Assembly: GCF_007565055.1 (NCBI RefSeq)
Contig: NC_044551.1
Span: 95,696,089-95,760,088, forward strand
Direction of reading: 5' to 3'
DNA: 64,000 nt
Source: Rhinopithecus roxellana
Taxonomy: Eukaryota > Chordata > Mammalia > Primates > Cercopithecidae
Shown: positions 60,438-63,649 of the stretch, piece after piece
Numbering within the stretch: position 1 is the stretch's first letter
Layout: the number at the start of each line of letters is the position of its first letter
Position numbers and translations under genes: made by a program
The notes under the pieces: model-generated
Databases searched by the model: none
Told to the model about the DNA's origin: nothing
What the model saw: only the letters and a program-made list of their open reading frames with translations

Positions 60438-62431
60438 CCTAGGTTTCAGTCTCAGTACTGATCTTACTAACTTTTCCCACCTATGACAACCCTCAACTTC
60501 ACGCTCTTCAGTTTTTCCTTCTCTAAAGGGCATCTCTTGGTTAATCAGTCATTCTCAGACGGGGTACCACAGAGCTGTAGAGGAAATGGTGAGGGCAGCA
60601 GAAGTGGGGAGTAAGAGGATGAGGCTCCAGAACACTTCCTCCCACAACCCCCATCCACTTTTCACTGTTTTATCTACCAGGACTACTTGTAAGGTATTAC
60701 TGGAAAATAAGGTTCTTCTGCATAAAACATTTTTAAAAGTTTGAAAACTACTGTCCCGAATCAGGGTTCTCCTGATGTTCTGATGTAATAGGGATGAGAC
60801 CTGGGTATCTGCATCTTTTAAAATATCAACAGACAATTTCTCACCAAAAACTTTCAAAGAAAATAAAAAACAAAAAGCTAAATGTATGCTCTCTAACCTC
60901 TCCTCTACTATTTTTATGTTCCAATTTCATTTGCAAAGTAAGGAAGCACTAATGGTCCATGGCATGGAAGATCAGAAAGAAGCAGAAGCAGCACAGGGTC
61001 CAGTCAGAGACCATGCTGCTTAACATCTTTTGTCAAGGACAGAAACCAGCAGAGAATTGCTGGATAATGTGTTCCTCTTTGATTCTCAGCATTGCAGCCT
61101 TGAGAAGGAAATATCCAAGAGATACTTGGCTTTAACTACTCTTGGGCTAACAAACCTACTTAAAAAGAACACAAATGCTGTCCATGAAATTAAACTTCTG
61201 TGCCTTCCTGTGACATCCTGGAGCCACCCTGGAGATCCAACTGAGGCAGAGACTTCAAGCATCCCTGAAAAAACTAGAATCCTTGAACACTAACCCAATG
61301 GGATACAAACTGAATACCATTCTCTAAAATCTACACTCTGAGAAAAATTAGCTACCAAACAAGAAAGAGCATCATGTTATAATAGAAATTCTCAAATATT
61401 GGACAGAATGAGTTACTCAACTCAGCAGAGAGACAGCAAACAGCAGAGAATGTAAATAAGTATGTAAACACTATAAAGCAGAAGCCTGGCATAAACATTT
61501 CCATACTAACCAGCAACTAAAGCATCTTTGGGCCATCGGCTGAACCAGTCAATTGTGCATCCTGAAATCAAGGCAGGGAACTTCAAAGCTCTGTTTCGAA
61601 ACTTCTCCCCCACTGGCGAGAAGCAGAGTACAATATGAAGGTTCTGTCGGACCCGACTCATGAAGTAGTCGTGCAGGTTCTCATTGGTAGGAGGACACTT
61701 GGGGAATTCTTTTTTCATGACTGACACCACGTCGCTATTAATTTCATCAATTTCATCTCGTGCAAACAGATTAGAGACCTTAAAAAGAAGGACAAGCATG
61801 CAAATTCAGAACACACACAGGAAAACAGATCAAAATGTAGAGCTTAATACATAGAATGTCTTTTCTCCGTTTGTGTTCTTGAACTCACCTATGGAAAATT
61901 AACTGCAAGTTTTCAAGATGAAATACACCACGTTTTAAAATAAACAAATGATTCTACTATTAACTGCAAAGTTGTAGCTCTGGGAGGGAGTAAACGGACA
62001 TGCCAAAAATCTAATTAGCTTTCTTTCTAACTTTGCTCTTCTGTTTTTTTCATGTGTTACTTGGAACATTCACTGATGTTTTAAATGCCTAGCTCCAAAT
62101 TTTGATGTAGAGTTTTATTCTTCAAAAACCCAATAGAAAAACCCATCCTTCATACTGATGACTTAATACCCATTCCCAACAGCACTTTTCATGCCATTAA
62201 CGGAAGAAAATATGTAGAACTCTAAGTTGAAGGAAATCTGAAGGGATAAAACACATAAAGAATAAATGAATTCCTACCTCACCTGATGATAAAATATTGT
62301 TCATATATTCCAAAAATGACTCATCTTTAATCTCATTGTCTGTGAAAATAAAAGTGACTCCTTTGCCTTGCTGACCAGCCGTTCTATACAAAACCTTCAG
62401 ATCTTCCATCAGATTTGATGTGTTGTAGGAT
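1934..62431 (-). CDS. DNAH5: DNAH5, dynein axonemal heavy chain 5 (partial gene, 22 internal exons)
   Basis: Motor subunit of the ciliary outer dynein arm; ATP hydrolysis in its AAA ring drives microtubule sliding in motile cilia. Loss of the human gene causes primary ciliary dyskinesia (established knowledge). The exons spliced in order give an unbroken frame of about 1391 residues. It runs through the Walker B half of AAA4, CC1, the microtubule-binding domain, CC2, AAA5, the strut coiled coil, AAA6 and the start of the C-terminal domain. Every exon is bounded by AG acceptor and GT donor on the minus strand, and phases match at all 21 junctions. The paralogue DNAH8 is the main alternative; the wording of the AAA6 and C-terminal exons matches DNAH5 as I remember it. 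The first 53 or so exons and the last four lie outside the window. No frameshift or premature stop is seen. Confidence 0.95.
2150..3297. other. Intron 74, no recognised element
   Basis: Single-copy-looking intron sequence. A purine-rich stretch at 2600-2720 gives overlapping open frames on both strands, but no coding signal is seen. Confidence 0.55.
3298..3505 (+). mobile_element. hAT-Charlie relic, MER20-like
   Basis: Starts with the terminal repeat cagtgcttctcaaccagg and ends gttgagaagctctg. The interior (ccagggtacatttggcaatt, gaggccagggatgctgctaa) matches the MER20 non-autonomous DNA transposon as I remember it. Some MER20 copies act as regulatory elements; nothing here shows that. Confidence 0.8.
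3506..4000. other. Intron 74, no recognised element
   Basis: No repeat or gene recognised between the MER20 relic and exon 74. Confidence 0.55.
4001..4204 (-). CDS. DNAH5: DNAH5 exon (human exon 74): C-terminal domain
   Basis: 204 bases, 68 residues, phase 0. [20 protein letters not shown], then [12 protein letters not shown], and ends DNYLQYIQ. The [18 protein letters not shown] motif is conserved in all axonemal heavy chains. Acceptor AATTGTCCCAG, donor CAG|GTTTGT. Confidence 0.96.
4205..4831. other. Intron 73, no recognised element
   Basis: 627-base intron without a recognisable repeat. Confidence 0.6.
4832..5037 (-). CDS. DNAH5: DNAH5 exon (human exon 73): start of C-terminal domain
   Basis: 206 bases. 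(G)[20 protein letters not shown], then [20 protein letters not shown], ending DDMDVKK. [22 protein letters not shown] is a strong family motif; His follows Leu here. Acceptor ACTACAACAG, donor AAG|GTACTG. Confidence 0.96.
5038..5739. other. Intron 72, 3' part in gene orientation, unassigned
   Basis: AT-rich intron sequence; nothing recognised. Confidence 0.55.
5740..5885 (+). mobile_element. MIR relic
   Basis: The order 'ccctattttatatccgagaa', 'gaaactcagattgagtga', 'ccagaatcaggatt' is the MIR core as I remember it. Highly diverged. Confidence 0.6.
5886..6398. other. Intron 72, unassigned
   Basis: No gene or repeat recognised. Confidence 0.55.
6399..6618 (-). CDS. DNAH5: DNAH5 exon (human exon 72): AAA6 distal part
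   Basis: 220 bases. [20 protein letters not shown], then [20 protein letters not shown] and [17 protein letters not shown] plus one base. GGW-LLQN-HL and FR-W-T are near-invariant in dynein heavy chains. Donor GGTG|GTGAGT, with a second GT three bases upstream. Acceptor GTTGACTTAG. Confidence 0.96.
6715..6968 (+). mobile_element. Alu (AluY-like), 3' truncated
   Basis: Starts gccgggcatggtggctcaca, with both arms present. It breaks off after cactgcactctagcttggcc, losing the last bases and the A tail. Antisense to DNAH5. Confidence 0.93.
6969..8141. other. Intron 71, unassigned
   Basis: Region 7140-7580 has the look of an old retroposon, but I cannot assign it. The rest is AT-rich intron. Confidence 0.5.
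8142..8411 (-). mobile_element. Alu (AluJ-like), diverged
   Basis: Reverse-orientation Alu: caggctggactgcagtgact, then cctcccaaagtgctgagatt and a degraded head at 8411. It is shorter and more diverged than the other copies. Same strand as DNAH5. Confidence 0.88.
8412..8741. other. Intron 71, unassigned
   Basis: Sequence between the Alu and the exon 71 donor; nothing recognised. Confidence 0.55.
8742..8987 (-). CDS. DNAH5: DNAH5 exon (human exon 71): AAA6 core
   Basis: 246 bases, 82 residues, phase 0. [20 protein letters not shown], then [20 protein letters not shown] and [19 protein letters not shown], ending AN. The GSDPT and SMGQGQE motifs are AAA6 hallmarks. Acceptor CTGTTTTTGGCAG, donor AAT|GTAAGG. 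Confidence 0.96.
9227..9525 (+). mobile_element. Alu (AluY, Old World monkey type), full length with perfect target-site duplication
   Basis: Complete two-arm Alu with A tail, flanked by identical 16-base duplications aaagaaccaaagttgt at 9211-9226 and 9526-9541. The variants ctactccggaggctgagg and gagatccagccactg are those of cercopithecid AluY subfamilies as I remember them. A young insertion by its intact duplication. Confidence 0.93.
9542..11590. other. Intron 70, unassigned
   Basis: Two kilobases with no repeat or gene recognised. Open frames near 10040-11070 overlap on both strands and show no coding character. Confidence 0.5.
11600..11905 (+). mobile_element. hAT-type DNA transposon relic
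   Basis: The order ccagatggtaaatattttag, caactcaactctgccattgt, tgttccaataaaatgtta, then 'gcaggccctaggttcccaacc' is that of a common non-autonomous hAT-Charlie family. The exact name is uncertain. It carries extra internal sequence near 11750-11840. A shorter relative lies at 44468-44660. Confidence 0.7.
11906..12628. other. Intron 70, unassigned
   Basis: No repeat or gene recognised. Confidence 0.5.
12629..13029 (+). mobile_element. Solo LTR, ERVL-MaLR (MLT/MST-like), diverged
   Basis: The LTR order is present: cttcaaatctcatgttgaac, gtgagtgagttcttcccaga, gccatgattgaaagtttcct, ttataaattacccagtgtca, ending actaacaaacc. No internal retroviral genes are attached; it is only an old endogenous retrovirus LTR. 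Confidence 0.85.
13139..13386 (+). mobile_element. 5'-truncated Alu (Old World monkey AluY type) with target-site duplication
   Basis: Lacks the first 50 or so bases, starting at acgaggtcaggagatcgaga. It carries ctactccggaggctgagg and gagatccggccactgcactc, variants of monkey AluY. The tail is AAAC-rich. Duplications aagactagagaagtg lie at 13115-13129 and 13387-13401. Confidence 0.92.
13402..13969. other. Intron 70, unassigned
   Basis: No gene or repeat recognised. Confidence 0.5.
13982..14266 (-). mobile_element. Alu (AluS-like)
   Basis: Full reverse-orientation Alu ending gccaccgtgcccggcc. Flanking duplications tgttgagtattt at 13970-13981 and tgttgaggattt at 14267-14278 differ at one base. 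Confidence 0.93.
14279..15816. other. Intron 70, unassigned
   Basis: AT-rich intron without recognised elements up to the exon 70 donor. Confidence 0.5.
15817..15966 (-). CDS. DNAH5: DNAH5 exon (human exon 70): AAA6 segment
   Basis: 150 bases, 50 residues, phase 0. [20 protein letters not shown], then [20 protein letters not shown], ending [13 protein letters not shown] is a conserved axonemal dynein motif. Acceptor GATATTTTCAG, donor CAG|GTAAAA. Confidence 0.95.
15967..17749. other. Intron 69, unassigned
   Basis: 1.8 kb without a recognised repeat. A purine run lies at 17307-17350. No coding signal. Confidence 0.5.
17750..17871 (-). CDS. DNAH5: DNAH5 exon (human exon 69): AAA6 segment
   Basis: 122 bases. 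Begins (G)[19 protein letters not shown] and ends RQFSDVLDQ. The [16 protein letters not shown] motif is typical of AAA6 in this family. The acceptor is a NAGNAG tandem (AAAGGAG): the proximal AG gives the recalled protein, and the distal would remove one Gly codon. Donor CAG|GTAACT. Confidence 0.92.
17872..18735. other. Intron 68, with probable MIR relic near 18140-18290
   Basis: The stretch from about 18140 has MIR-like wording (tctgggtctctaattccaaa, gtgtaaagcacacaaaacag). The rest is unassigned AT-rich intron. Confidence 0.4.
18736..19002 (-). mobile_element. Alu (AluY-like), 5' truncated, nested in the tail of the next Alu
   Basis: Reverse-orientation Alu with an 18-base T tract. It stops at cccaaagtgct, so its first 35 or so bases are missing, and runs straight into the poly-T of the neighbouring Alu. 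The pair together, not each alone, is flanked by a duplication (ctatgcattattctt at 18723-18737, ctatgcgttattctt at 19316-19330). Confidence 0.92.
19003..19315 (-). mobile_element. Alu (AluS-like), outer element of a nested pair
   Basis: Complete reverse-orientation Alu with a 31-base T tract on its left, ending gccactgtgcctggc. It is the older element, whose tail received the truncated Alu. Confidence 0.92.
19331..20166. other. Intron 68, unassigned
   Basis: No gene or repeat recognised. Confidence 0.5.
20167..20453 (+). mobile_element. Alu (AluJ-like), old
   Basis: Diverged Alu: gtggcccacatctgtaatcc, and gcactctagcttgggtgaca before an interrupted A tail. Confidence 0.88.
20455..21145 (+). 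repeat. Old interspersed repeat, family not assigned, split by an Alu
   Basis: The left part (atttatttatcacagttctg, gaagtccaagttcaaggtac) and the right part (cctaatcacctcccaaaatt, agcatatgaattttagtggg) read as one familiar old repeat once the Alu at 20696-20989 is removed. I recognise the unit but cannot name it with confidence. Confidence 0.6.
20696..20989 (-). mobile_element. Alu (AluS-like) inserted in an older repeat
   Basis: Reverse-orientation Alu with flanking duplications agccctttctt (20685-20695) and agcctttctt (20990-20999). It splits the older repeat listed at 20455-21145. Confidence 0.9.
21405..21640 (+). mobile_element. MIR relic
   Basis: Typical MIR order: tgctaagtgtatcctatgta, cttgtattacagattaggaa, ctcaagatcactcatcaaga. 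Highly diverged. Confidence 0.65.
21641..22302. other. Intron 68, unassigned
   Basis: No gene or repeat recognised; a short TA/CA-rich run lies at 22022-22050. Confidence 0.5.
22303..22680 (+). mobile_element. Solo LTR, ERVL-MaLR MLT1-like
   Basis: Starts tgttatgggatgaatattgt, has gtgcccttataatagttact in the middle and ends gagaactaagacaca. It reads as an MLT1 LTR of an old endogenous retrovirus; no internal genes. Confidence 0.82.
22780..23290 (+). mobile_element. L2 3' relic
   Basis: Pyrimidine-rich L2 wording, ending with the L2-type terminus tatagtaggtcctcaataga near 23280. Diverged; boundaries approximate. Confidence 0.6.
23436..23626 (-). CDS. DNAH5: DNAH5 exon (human exon 68): start of AAA6
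   Basis: 191 bases. [20 protein letters not shown], then a hydrophobic helix [13 protein letters not shown], ending EEFLTLIK plus one base. Acceptor TTCACCAG is good. The donor is AAAG|GTCAAT, unusual because +3 is C and +5 is A. It is nevertheless the only donor that joins in frame with the next exon. Confidence 0.92.
23627..24112. other. Intron 67, unassigned
   Basis: 486-base intron with no recognised repeat. Confidence 0.6.
24113..24227 (-). CDS. DNAH5: DNAH5 exon (human exon 67): strut return helix
   Basis: 115 bases. Begins (V)[14 protein letters not shown] and ends LFDLSLA plus two bases. It is the conserved segment (R-S-LYF-I-M--N-MYQ-SL) that follows the strut coiled coil. Acceptor TGTCTTCCAG, donor CCAG|GTATGT. 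Confidence 0.94.
24228..24713. other. Intron 66, unassigned
   Basis: No gene or repeat recognised apart from a short (ATT)n at 24694-24712. Confidence 0.55.
24714..25026 (-). mobile_element. Alu with internal T-tract expansion and left-arm rearrangement
   Basis: Reverse-orientation Alu. The A-rich linker between arms has grown to about 27 T at 24849-24875. The stretch 24900-24950 carries two near-copies of the 'ttgcc...ggccagg' segment, a small internal duplication. Confidence 0.88.
25027..25532. other. Intron 66, unassigned
   Basis: No repeat or gene recognised up to the exon 66 donor. Confidence 0.55.
25533..25776 (-). CDS. DNAH5: DNAH5 exon (human exon 66): strut/buttress coiled coil
   Basis: 244 bases. 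[20 protein letters not shown], then [20 protein letters not shown] and [14 protein letters not shown], ending REEYRP plus one base. It is the coiled coil that emerges between AAA5 and AAA6 and braces the stalk. Acceptor AACTAATAG, donor CTG|GTGAGT. Confidence 0.94.
25929..26360 (+). mobile_element. Three-arm Alu (duplicated left arm)
   Basis: Arm 1 (tgggcacagtggctcacacc) runs to a 27-base A tract at 26053-26079. Then follows a second left-arm-like unit (26080-26210) with gcctggccaacatggtaaaa again, and then a normal right arm ending gccactgcactccagcctgg. It reads as either an internal left-monomer duplication or the fusion of two Alus. Confidence 0.88.
26361..27454. other. Intron 65, unassigned
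   Basis: No repeat or gene recognised. A purine-rich stretch at 26900-26960 gives overlapping open frames on both strands without coding character. Confidence 0.5.
27460..27835 (+). mobile_element. Solo LTR, ERVL-MaLR MST-like
   Basis: Starts tgatatggtttggctctgtg, ends gaatggactaataca. The five bases on each side, gtaga and gtagg, are a near-match target-site duplication. No internal retroviral sequence. Confidence 0.92.
28100..29310 (+). mobile_element. L2 3' relic, split by a hAT element
   Basis: Wording of the L2 ORF end and 3' region: tgatgctactaaaacatact, ctaccaagctgccccctcct, tcttcctcaaatgtcacatt, ending gcctggtacatagtaggcac. Interrupted at 28797-28945. Confidence 0.7.
28797..28945 (+). 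mobile_element. hAT-Charlie relic (MER5/MER58-like) inside L2
   Basis: Terminal repeat cagtggttttaaaatttcag on the left and ctttgagacttactg on the right. The interior (gaggatcacctggaaggctt, gggaatttgcacttctaa) is typical of short hAT-Charlie elements. Confidence 0.7.
29311..31448. other. Intron 65, mostly unassigned; MIR-like near 30035-30230, possible L2 near 30540-30770
   Basis: The MIR-like part has aggttttgacatcaggaaga and ctcagtattttcatccacaa. The possible L2 part is pyrimidine-rich and very diverged. The rest is AT-rich and unassigned. Confidence 0.4.
31450..31519. repeat. (GATA)n microsatellite, imperfect
   Basis: About 70 bases of GATA/TAGA units with two TAA interruptions, immediately left of the L1 fragment. 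Confidence 0.96.
31625..32945 (+). mobile_element. L1 3' fragment (end of ORF2 and 3' UTR)
   Basis: L1 ORF2 3' wording throughout: aacttctgcacagcaaagga, gaaatgcaaatcaaaaccaa, caatggaatactattcagca, then a purine-rich 3' UTR (32610-32670) and an AAATAAAA-type end. Many stops; dead copy, antisense to DNAH5. Confidence 0.92.
32946..36411. other. Intron 65, unassigned, with short (TTG)n at 34858-34891
   Basis: About 3.5 kb without a recognised repeat other than the TTG run. It is the longest stretch of the window that I cannot assign to any element. No coding signal. Confidence 0.5.
36412..36594 (-). CDS. DNAH5: DNAH5 exon (human exon 65): AAA5 distal part
   Basis: 183 bases, 61 residues, phase 0. 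[20 protein letters not shown], then [12 protein letters not shown] and [17 protein letters not shown], all strongly conserved in dynein AAA5. Acceptor TATAAAAAAG with a T-rich but interrupted tract; donor CAG|GTGAGT. It is followed by the longest intron in the window, about 10.6 kb. Confidence 0.95.
36595..37436. other. Intron 64, unassigned
   Basis: 842-base intron. A G-rich segment at 36950-37190 stands out against the AT-rich surroundings and contains an unsupported 135-codon open frame on the plus strand (36840-37247). Confidence 0.5.
37437..37592 (-). CDS. DNAH5: DNAH5 exon (human exon 64): AAA5 Walker B-like segment
   Basis: 156 bases, 52 residues, phase 0. [17 protein letters not shown], then [20 protein letters not shown], the degenerate Walker B region of AAA5, ending GSTFK. 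Acceptor GTTCTTAG, donor AAG|GTAGGT. Confidence 0.94.
37711..38025 (+). mobile_element. DNA transposon relic, Tigger-like
   Basis: Reads as the family with ends ttgagcatccaaaatgtccc and 'atttaggataaggg', with gtatatgaaacataaatgaa in the middle. I believe it is a TcMar-Tigger type non-autonomous element; the exact name is uncertain. Confidence 0.7.
38026..38541. other. Intron 63, unassigned
   Basis: No repeat or gene recognised up to the exon 63 donor. Confidence 0.55.
38542..38858 (-). CDS. DNAH5: DNAH5 exon (human exon 63): AAA5 large part
   Basis: 317 bases, the longest exon here. [20 protein letters not shown] is the conserved post-stalk motif. [18 protein letters not shown] and [19 protein letters not shown] are the AAA5 signatures. 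Human exon 63 carries a known recurrent frameshift site near residue 3606; the frame is intact here. Acceptor TGTTTTAG, donor CAG|GTAATT, which lacks G at +5. Confidence 0.95.
39309..39351. repeat. (CA)n microsatellite, about 21 units
   Basis: Pure CA run; on the transcribed strand it is (TG)n. It sits in the 617-base intron 62, about 450 bases upstream of the exon 63 acceptor. Confidence 0.98.
39476..39611 (-). CDS. DNAH5: DNAH5 exon (human exon 62): CC2 proximal part
   Basis: 136 bases. [19 protein letters not shown], then a coiled segment [15 protein letters not shown], ending KRLV plus one base. [11 protein letters not shown] is highly conserved across axonemal heavy chains near the AAA5 end of the stalk. 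Acceptor TTTTGTTAG, donor GTAG|GTGTGT. An inverted pair of Alus lies about 210 bases upstream in the transcript. Confidence 0.93.
39821..40110 (-). mobile_element. Alu, 3' end lost; left half of an inverted pair
   Basis: Reverse-orientation Alu from ggagtttcgctcttgttacc to gccaccacacctggcc. No T tract on its left, so the tail is lost. Its head faces the head of the next Alu. Confidence 0.92.
40139..40431 (+). mobile_element. Alu, right half of an inverted pair, with target-site duplication
   Basis: Forward Alu, slightly 5' truncated (cagtggctcacgcctgtaat). Duplications aaaaacaaatggctc at 40124-40138 and aaaaacaaatagctc at 40432-40446 differ at one base. The gap to the opposite Alu is about 28 bases. 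Confidence 0.93.
40447..41982. other. Intron 61, unassigned
   Basis: AT-rich to 40880, then a GC-rich segment at about 41270-41590 with no recognised repeat or gene. Its composition is unlike the neighbouring intron. Confidence 0.5.
41998..43047 (-). mobile_element. L1 insertion with 5' inversion (twin priming)
   Basis: 41998 to about 42814 is minus-strand L1 (3' UTR and ORF2 end). About 42815 to 43047 is plus-strand ORF2 from just upstream. Both parts meet at the same L1 position: aacagacacttttcaaaa occurs at the start of one and, as its diverged copy, at the end of the other. Duplications aagtgctacttctt lie at 41983-41996 and 43048-43061. Confidence 0.92.
43062..43491. other. Intron 61, unassigned
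   Basis: No gene or repeat recognised except a 15-base A run near 43350. Confidence 0.55.
43492..43796 (+). mobile_element. Alu (AluJ-like) with AAAT tail
   Basis: Diverged Alu (ggttcacgcctgtaattcca to cagcctggacgacaaagcaa) whose tail has become an (AAAT)n microsatellite. Confidence 0.9.
44125..44262 (-). CDS. DNAH5: DNAH5 exon (human exon 61): stalk coiled coil CC2, distal part
   Basis: 138 bases, 46 residues, phase 0. [20 protein letters not shown] to [10 protein letters not shown] is a continuous charged helix, the returning strand of the stalk. Acceptor CTCTGCAG, donor CAG|GTAACT. Confidence 0.94.
44263..44467. other. Intron 60, unassigned
   Basis: Short stretch upstream of the exon 61 acceptor; nothing recognised. 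Confidence 0.55.
44468..44660 (+). mobile_element. hAT-type DNA transposon relic
   Basis: Same family as 11600-11905: gtcagcaaatattttcttta, gccagatagtacatattttg, and gtgggctagatttcgcccac with gtcatagtctgcctaga at the end. Internally deleted. Confidence 0.7.
44661..45609. other. Intron 60, unassigned
   Basis: No repeat recognised. A 33-codon open frame with a good start context lies at 45367-45468 on the plus strand but has no support as a gene. Confidence 0.5.
45610..45765 (+). mobile_element. MIR relic
   Basis: cttcagtttcttcattaaaa, gtgaggattaaataagataa and ttcaataaacagtagatgtt are in MIR order. Confidence 0.65.
45766..47722. other. Intron 60, unassigned, with a GT-rich run at 47373-47432
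   Basis: About 2 kb without a recognised transposon. The T/G-rich run is simple sequence. The 170 bases before the exon 60 donor are GC-rich. Confidence 0.5.
47723..47902 (-). CDS. DNAH5: DNAH5 exon (human exon 60): microtubule-binding domain, C-terminal half
   Basis: 180 bases, 60 residues, phase 0. [19 protein letters not shown] opens the exon and [10 protein letters not shown] ends it. The proline of VLPLK is the second conserved proline at the return to CC2. [11 protein letters not shown] is the typical helix before it. Acceptor CTTCCATAG, donor AAG|GTAAGC. Confidence 0.94.
47903..49139. other. Intron 59, unassigned
   Basis: AT-rich intron; a 14-base A run near 48765. No gene or repeat recognised. 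Confidence 0.5.
49140..50640 (+). mobile_element. Old L1 3' relic, split by an unassigned segment
   Basis: Part 1 (49140-49840) is diverged ORF2 3' sequence: aaatattaataaattggact, gaaatacaaattaaataaac, ttcacagcagcttgatttat. Part 2 (50290-50640) continues with the following L1 positions (acagacatgttgaatgaaag, gtgttcacaaataggtatat). The 450 bases between are foreign to L1. Confidence 0.8.
49841..50289. repeat. Unassigned insertion inside the old L1
   Basis: Interrupts the L1 relic and ends near T runs at 50211-50231. I do not recognise the family. It could be a DNA transposon or LTR relic. Confidence 0.5.
50641..50998. other. Intron 59, unassigned
   Basis: AT-rich sequence next to the exon 59 donor; nothing recognised. 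Confidence 0.55.
50999..51202 (-). CDS. DNAH5: DNAH5 exon (human exon 59): microtubule-binding domain, N-terminal half
   Basis: 204 bases, 68 residues, phase 0. Opens [17 protein letters not shown]. The Pro of IRPSDI is the conserved proline that marks the change from CC1 to the microtubule-binding domain. It continues through [13 protein letters not shown] and ends NFLQNLQ. Acceptor CATCCCCCAG, donor CAG|GTTAGT. Confidence 0.94.
51203..52148. other. Intron 58, unassigned
   Basis: No gene or repeat recognised. Confidence 0.5.
52149..52460 (-). mobile_element. Alu (AluS-like)
   Basis: Reverse-orientation Alu, T-rich start, caccatgcccagctaatttt, ending gccaccaagcccagcc. Confidence 0.92.
52461..53159. 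other. Intron 58, unassigned
   Basis: No gene or repeat recognised. Confidence 0.5.
53160..53506 (+). mobile_element. Solo LTR, ERVL-MaLR MST-like
   Basis: Starts tgatatggtttagctctgtg, ends agactaataca. Flanking cagtt and caatt are a near-match five-base duplication. No internal retroviral sequence. Confidence 0.92.
53507..53986. other. Intron 58, possible MIR/L2 relic near 53590-53760
   Basis: ttaccagcattacacagc-like wording (tccagcattacacagcttat) and gaggacccaggactcttgg suggest an old MIR; low certainty. The rest is unassigned. Confidence 0.4.
53987..54163 (-). CDS. DNAH5: DNAH5 exon (human exon 58): stalk coiled coil CC1, distal part
   Basis: 177 bases, 59 residues, phase 0 at both ends. 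It is rich in Ala, Lys and Glu ([20 protein letters not shown] to LEEAEAALQ) with regular heptads and no Pro except near the tip. This is the distal CC1 helix that leads into the microtubule-binding domain. Acceptor TTGAATTAG, donor CAG|GTGCAT. Confidence 0.94.
54414..54528 (-). CDS. DNAH5: DNAH5 exon (human exon 57): stalk coiled coil CC1, first part
   Basis: 115 bases. The 38 complete codons ([12 protein letters not shown] to NNKADT) form a charged, heptad-like helix, the outgoing strand of the antiparallel stalk. Donor ACG|GTGGGT. The next intron is only 250 bases, the shortest in the window, and holds no recognisable repeat. Confidence 0.94.
54529..55410. other. Intron 56, unassigned
   Basis: No gene or repeat recognised. 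Confidence 0.5.
55411..55632 (-). mobile_element. hAT-Charlie relic, MER20-like
   Basis: Reverse-orientation copy of the same family as 3298-3505: ttgagcagcatccctaagcc, cctctacccactacatgcca, ending ctggttgagagccacgg. It lies 34 bases from the exon 56 donor. Confidence 0.8.
55667..55898 (-). CDS. DNAH5: DNAH5 exon (human exon 56): end of AAA4, base of stalk
   Basis: 232 bases. Starts (V)[13 protein letters not shown] and ends VQTLAN plus two bases of an Arg codon. It holds the motif [15 protein letters not shown], the conserved TPKxYLxFI segment that leads from the AAA4 small subdomain into the stalk. Acceptor TGCTCTCTAG, donor AACAG|GTAAGT. The preceding intron is 5.6 kb. Confidence 0.94.
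55899..60257. other. Intron 55, mostly unassigned; old retroposon-like part at about 58570-59300
   Basis: 4.4 kb without a nameable transposon. The stretch 58570-59300 (gctatggaatggataacagg, gaagagatgacatttagctg, gcttggcctaggatgtcagt) resembles a common old interspersed repeat I cannot name. An 18-base A run lies near 58880. No coding signal. Confidence 0.45.
60258..60436. repeat. Compound (GATA)n/(GATG)n microsatellite
   Basis: About 180 bases of GATA and GATG units with TAA interruptions, ending in a pure GATA run of about 44 bases. Confidence 0.96.
60437..61510. other. Intron 55, unassigned
   Basis: Nothing recognised between the microsatellite and the exon 55 donor. The stretch 60550-60850 has 'ggggtaccacagagctgtag' and may be an old repeat. 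Confidence 0.45.
61511..61778 (-). CDS. DNAH5: DNAH5 exon (human exon 55): AAA4 distal half
   Basis: 268 bases, starts [11 protein letters not shown] and ends DALVA plus one base. It contains the AAA4 sensor-like segment [16 protein letters not shown] and the signature [14 protein letters not shown], which is conserved in dynein heavy chains. Acceptor TTTTTAAG, donor GCTG|GTTAGT. Confidence 0.94.
61779..62277. other. Intron 54, unassigned
   Basis: 499-base intron without a recognised repeat. Confidence 0.6.
62278..62431 (-). CDS. DNAH5: DNAH5 exon (human exon 54): AAA4 Walker B
   Basis: 154 bases, entering at phase 2 (one base completes a split codon). It encodes the middle of AAA4, starting [11 protein letters not shown]. 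It contains the hydrophobic Walker B strand [10 protein letters not shown] and ends ILSSGE. The AAA4 P-loop lies in the preceding exon, outside the window. Acceptor TTTCTTTAG, donor GAG|GTAGGA. Confidence 0.93.
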
Positions 62432-63305
62432 CTAAAGAAATATTTTCATTTTGTCATTAGCCAAAATGTTTTCATGAGAGGGAAAGAACCTTGTAACAAT
62501 GCATTATGCCATTTAGCTAACAAAAAAAAAAATGCTGATTTTGTTCCATCATATAGGTATGTGTTCTATATGAATGTTACTGATTAATTTTTAAAACTCC
62601 ACATTTCACAAAACATTATAATTAATGTTTTTGCACAAAAAAAAAACTATACTGAAAAGTCAACCTGGAACAAAAATAAAATTTTTACCACAACCAAATT
62701 CATTACATTTCAAAATGCATCATTTTGAAAATTTTTTGACAATGATAATAGAAAGTCAAATTCAATTACTGATATTTGATTGGCAATGGGTATTTGAGAT
62801 GACAATTCACAAATTAAACTAAATAAATGCAAGCTTTGGTTATACAGGGTGGGTGAGATGCCATGCTATAAACAATGCCTTCCTCATCCTCCAACACCAT
62901 TATCATCATTGCATGTTTGTATTATACATAAATGAGCTTGTTTTCTGAGCAATCAGTACACTGTATTAGAATACCTGGAAATGTTATGAAATATCCCACT
63001 CTGAAGGTTCTGTAACTACCCAAAGTGATCTTTAGGTGGAAGTAAACCTACAATCAAGAAATATTAGAGAGTTGCCACTGTGGAGTGCTACATTATGCCA
63101 AAAGTATAAATAAAATTATCCCAATTCTGGAGACTTAGACTTACTAAATTATTATTCCTACTTTAGTCACTAAATAAACTCAGAATTCAGAGTGCAAGAG
63201 CAAAGAGCCATCTGATTTTTTTTAAAACTAGTGAATACTTAACTCTACCTTTTTCTAACTTCTGTAACCTATACCCTAGAATTGGAAATATCACAACCAT
63301 GCATC
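62432..63305. other. Intron 53, unassigned
   Basis: AT-rich intron upstream of exon 54; nothing recognised. Confidence 0.5.
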
Positions 63306-63509
63306 AATACTTCTAGAAGACACCTAGAGAAGTGAGATCTAAGAGATCAGAAAACAAATACTTCTAGAAGACACCTAGAGAAGTGACATCCGAGAACTCA
63401 GAATACAAATACTTCTAGAAGACACCTAGAGAAGTGACATCCGAGAACTCAAAATACAAATACTTCTAGAAGACACCTAGAGAAGTGAGATTCAAGAGAT
63501 CAGAAAACA
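63306..63509. repeat. 51-bp minisatellite, four copies
   Basis: The phrase acttctagaagacacctaga recurs at exact 51-base steps (its first C at 63310, 63361, 63412, 63463). Copies 1 and 4 share gagatcagaaaac; copies 2 and 3 share gacatccgagaactca. Each unit carries a palindrome cttctagaag. Confidence 0.96.
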
Positions 63510-63528
63510 ATTCAAAGACACAGCCTCC

Positions 63529-63556
63529 AAAAAAAGAAAAGAAAAGAAAAGAGAGA

Positions 63557-63649
<93 letters not shown>

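Noticed and set aside
63306..63509. CRISPR-like regular repeat
   Set aside because: Whole 51-base unit repeats, with no unique spacers, in a mammalian intron; it is a minisatellite.
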